In this document: positions 13,122 to 14,464 of the stretch, piece by piece
Layout: every line of letters starts with the position of its first letter
Position numbering within the stretch: position 1 is the stretch's first letter
Source: an uncultured Collinsella sp.
Lineage (GTDB): Bacteria > Actinomycetota > Coriobacteriia > Coriobacteriales > Coriobacteriaceae
Direction: 5' to 3'
NCBI GenBank assembly: GCA_958415525.1
Contig: CATYZE010000039.1
Coordinates: forward strand, 1 to 14,464
Length of the DNA stretch: 14,464 nt
Translations under genes and position numbers: made by a program
The notes under the pieces: generated by a model
Databases searched by the model: none
Seen by the model: the letters and a program-made list of their open reading frames with translations, nothing else
What the model was told of the DNA's origin: nothing

Positions 13122-14321
13122 ATGGCTTCATCCCCGAGCTACATACCGTACCTATGCGTGGCAGCGGCGGCCTTTATCACGACCTTCCTCACGGTGCCCC
13201 TGGTCAAGCGCCTGGCAATTAAGCTCGACGCCGTCGACTATCCTTCTAAGCGCCGCATCAACACCAAGCCCATCCCGCGTTTGGGCGGAACGGCGGTGTT
13301 TTTGGGCCTGGTCGTTGCCTGCATTGTGCAAATCCTAGGCACCTGGCACCTAGGCTGGCCGCCCGTCCTGGTGCCGCACCCGCGCCTTCACATTAGCTAT
13401 CCCATGCTGGCCCTCTCCTTTACCGTCATCTTTGCGACCGGCGCTATCGACGACGCCATCCAGCTCAAGCCCAAGCAAAAGCTGGCCGGACAGGTCCTCG
13501 CTGCGCTCATCGCCTGCGTGGGCGGCCTGCGCATCGGCGTCATCGTCAACCCGTTTGCCCCCGGCGAGATCATGCTCGGATGGCTCGCCTACCCCATCAC
13601 CGTGATCTATCTGGTGGCATTCACCAACATCATTAACCTCATCGACGGCCTCGACGGCTTGGCCACGGGCATCTGCGGCATCGCGTCGTTCACCATGTTT
13701 TCGATGGCCGTTCTCTCGGGCCGCATCGACGCCGCCGCGCTCTCCATTGCGCTCTTTGGCGCCTGCCTGGCCTTTTTGCGATACAACTTCAACCCCGCAA
13801 GCATCTTCTTGGGCGACTCGGGGTCGCTGCTTCTGGGCTTTGCGCTGGGCTCCATCTCGCTGCTCAACGTGAGCCGCACCGCCGCGCTCACCTCGCTTAT
13901 CATCCCGCTCATCGTTGCCGGCGTGCCCATCATCGACACGTTTAGCGCCATCGTGCGCCGCAAGCGCGCCCACATTAGCATCGGGCAGGCCGACAAGGGC
14001 CACATCCACCACCGCCTGATCCAAGAGGGCTACAACCAAAAGCAGGCAGTGCTCCTCATCTACGCCTGGTGCATCATGCTTTCGGCCGGCGCCGCCGCGA
14101 TTAACCAGGTCGAGGTGCCCATGCGCGTGCTCATCTTTACCGTACTCGCCATTGGCTCGGCGGCCTTTGCCAAGCACCTGCACCTGTTTGAGCCCGTGCT
14201 GCGCCACCATTACAACAAGCGCACGCACGAGGACGAGCTCGTCACCCCCGACGATCCCGCCTTTAAGCAGGAGGAGCAGGCGGCAGAAGAACGCAAGGAG
14301 GAGCGCCACCACAGGCGCTAG
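13122..14321 (+). CDS. Undecaprenyl-phosphate GlcNAc-1-phosphate transferase (WecA/TagO family)
   Basis: An integral membrane enzyme of the MraY/WecA family, which moves a phospho-sugar (probably GlcNAc-1-P) from a UDP-sugar to undecaprenyl phosphate and so starts wall or surface glycan synthesis. About 399 residues with roughly ten hydrophobic segments. Family motifs in order: YPSKRRINTKPIPRLGG, the acidic IDDAIQLKPKQKLAGQ, NIINLIDGLDGLATG, FLGDSGSLLLGF and HIHHRLIQEGY (the last favours WecA/TagO/Rfe over MraY). A highly charged tail of about 40 residues ends the protein. The start is uncertain: the ATG at 13122 lacks a clear ribosome binding site, and a TTG at 13104 in the same frame also lacks one. 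In many actinobacteria a gene of this type lies just before the ATP synthase operon, but the window ends too soon to see. Confidence 0.9.
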   Translation: MASSPSYIPYLCVAAAAFITTFLTVPLVKRLAIKLDAVDYPSKRRINTKPIPRLGGTAVFLGLVVACIVQILGTWHLGWPPVLVPHPRLHISYPMLALSFTVIFATGAIDDAIQLKPKQKLAGQVLAALIACVGGLRIGVIVNPFAPGEIMLGWLAYPITVIYLVAFTNIINLIDGLDGLATGICGIASFTMFSMAVLSGRIDAAALSIALFGACLAFLRYNFNPASIFLGDSGSLLLGFALGSISLLNVSRTAALTSLIIPLIVAGVPIIDTFSAIVRRKRAHISIGQADKGHIHHRLIQEGYNQKQAVLLIYAWCIMLSAGAAAINQVEVPMRVLIFTVLAIGSAAFAKHLHLFEPVLRHHYNKRTHEDELVTPDDPAFKQEEQAAEERKEERHHRR

Positions 14322-14464
14322 GGTAAGCTGTCGAGGATGCGCCCAGGCGCCGCCGGCCAAACGCGCAACCACGCCGCGCCCATCGCACATGCCGCCGCTC
14401 TCCCGCCCCTCGCCAACATACGACCCGCCCCTCCAAAAAAAGCCTTAAACACATGTACCAATAA

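Noticed and set aside
13350..14390. 346-codon minus-strand open frame opposite the wecA-like gene
   Set aside because: Shadow of a gene with clear family motifs; the His/Asp/Gly/Val-rich translation is not protein-like.
1..14464. CRISPR array, prophage or classical insertion sequence
   Set aside because: No regularly spaced direct repeats, phage genes or IS ends were seen; the only transposase is a RAYT, which is not known to move as an ordinary IS.
14322..14464. Possible gene start at the right edge
   Set aside because: No ribosome binding site and start codon with an open frame to the edge was found; the late ATG at 14453 meets TAA within three codons.

Overview
The window is high-GC DNA that reads like a chromosomal stretch of a gut actinobacterium of the class Coriobacteriia, most likely Collinsella or a close relative. 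This rests on GC-rich codon use, the CarD protein, the shape of the WecA-type enzyme and my general familiarity with the group. It is an inference, because no database search was possible.

Layout from left to right. Positions 1-380 hold no convincing complete gene, only palindromic repeats and the argS terminator. argS (minus) and carD (plus) diverge from a shared 342-bp promoter region. After carD come a repeat, a strong terminator and a REP-associated HUH transposase (RAYT, plus). Next are an HD-domain hydrolase (minus), proA (minus), a proline-iminopeptidase-like gene (plus) broken by a one-base frameshift, proB (minus), pncB (minus), a small coiled-coil membrane-anchored protein (minus), tRNA-Ala(CGC) with a clear promoter and terminator (minus), and a PflX-type radical SAM protein (minus). 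A 6S RNA (plus) and a WecA/TagO-type phosphosugar transferase (plus) close the window.

The genes are mostly housekeeping: translation (argS, tRNA-Ala), transcription control (carD, 6S RNA), proline synthesis (proA, proB) with a proline-releasing peptidase between them, NAD salvage (pncB) and envelope glycan initiation (wecA-like).

The most interesting layer is non-coding. Three nearly identical 45-46 nt palindromic elements begin exactly at the stop codons of carD, the HD hydrolase and proA, always in the sense orientation and always just before the gene's own terminator. Two of them, in opposite orientation, bracket the RAYT gene. Further palindromes of different sequence but similar plan, carrying a GGGAC core, sit at or near the stops of pncB, the peptidase and the radical SAM gene. 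This looks like a REPIN-RAYT-type system targeted to gene 3' ends with GGGAC as a candidate shared recognition core. That reading is an inference from one window.
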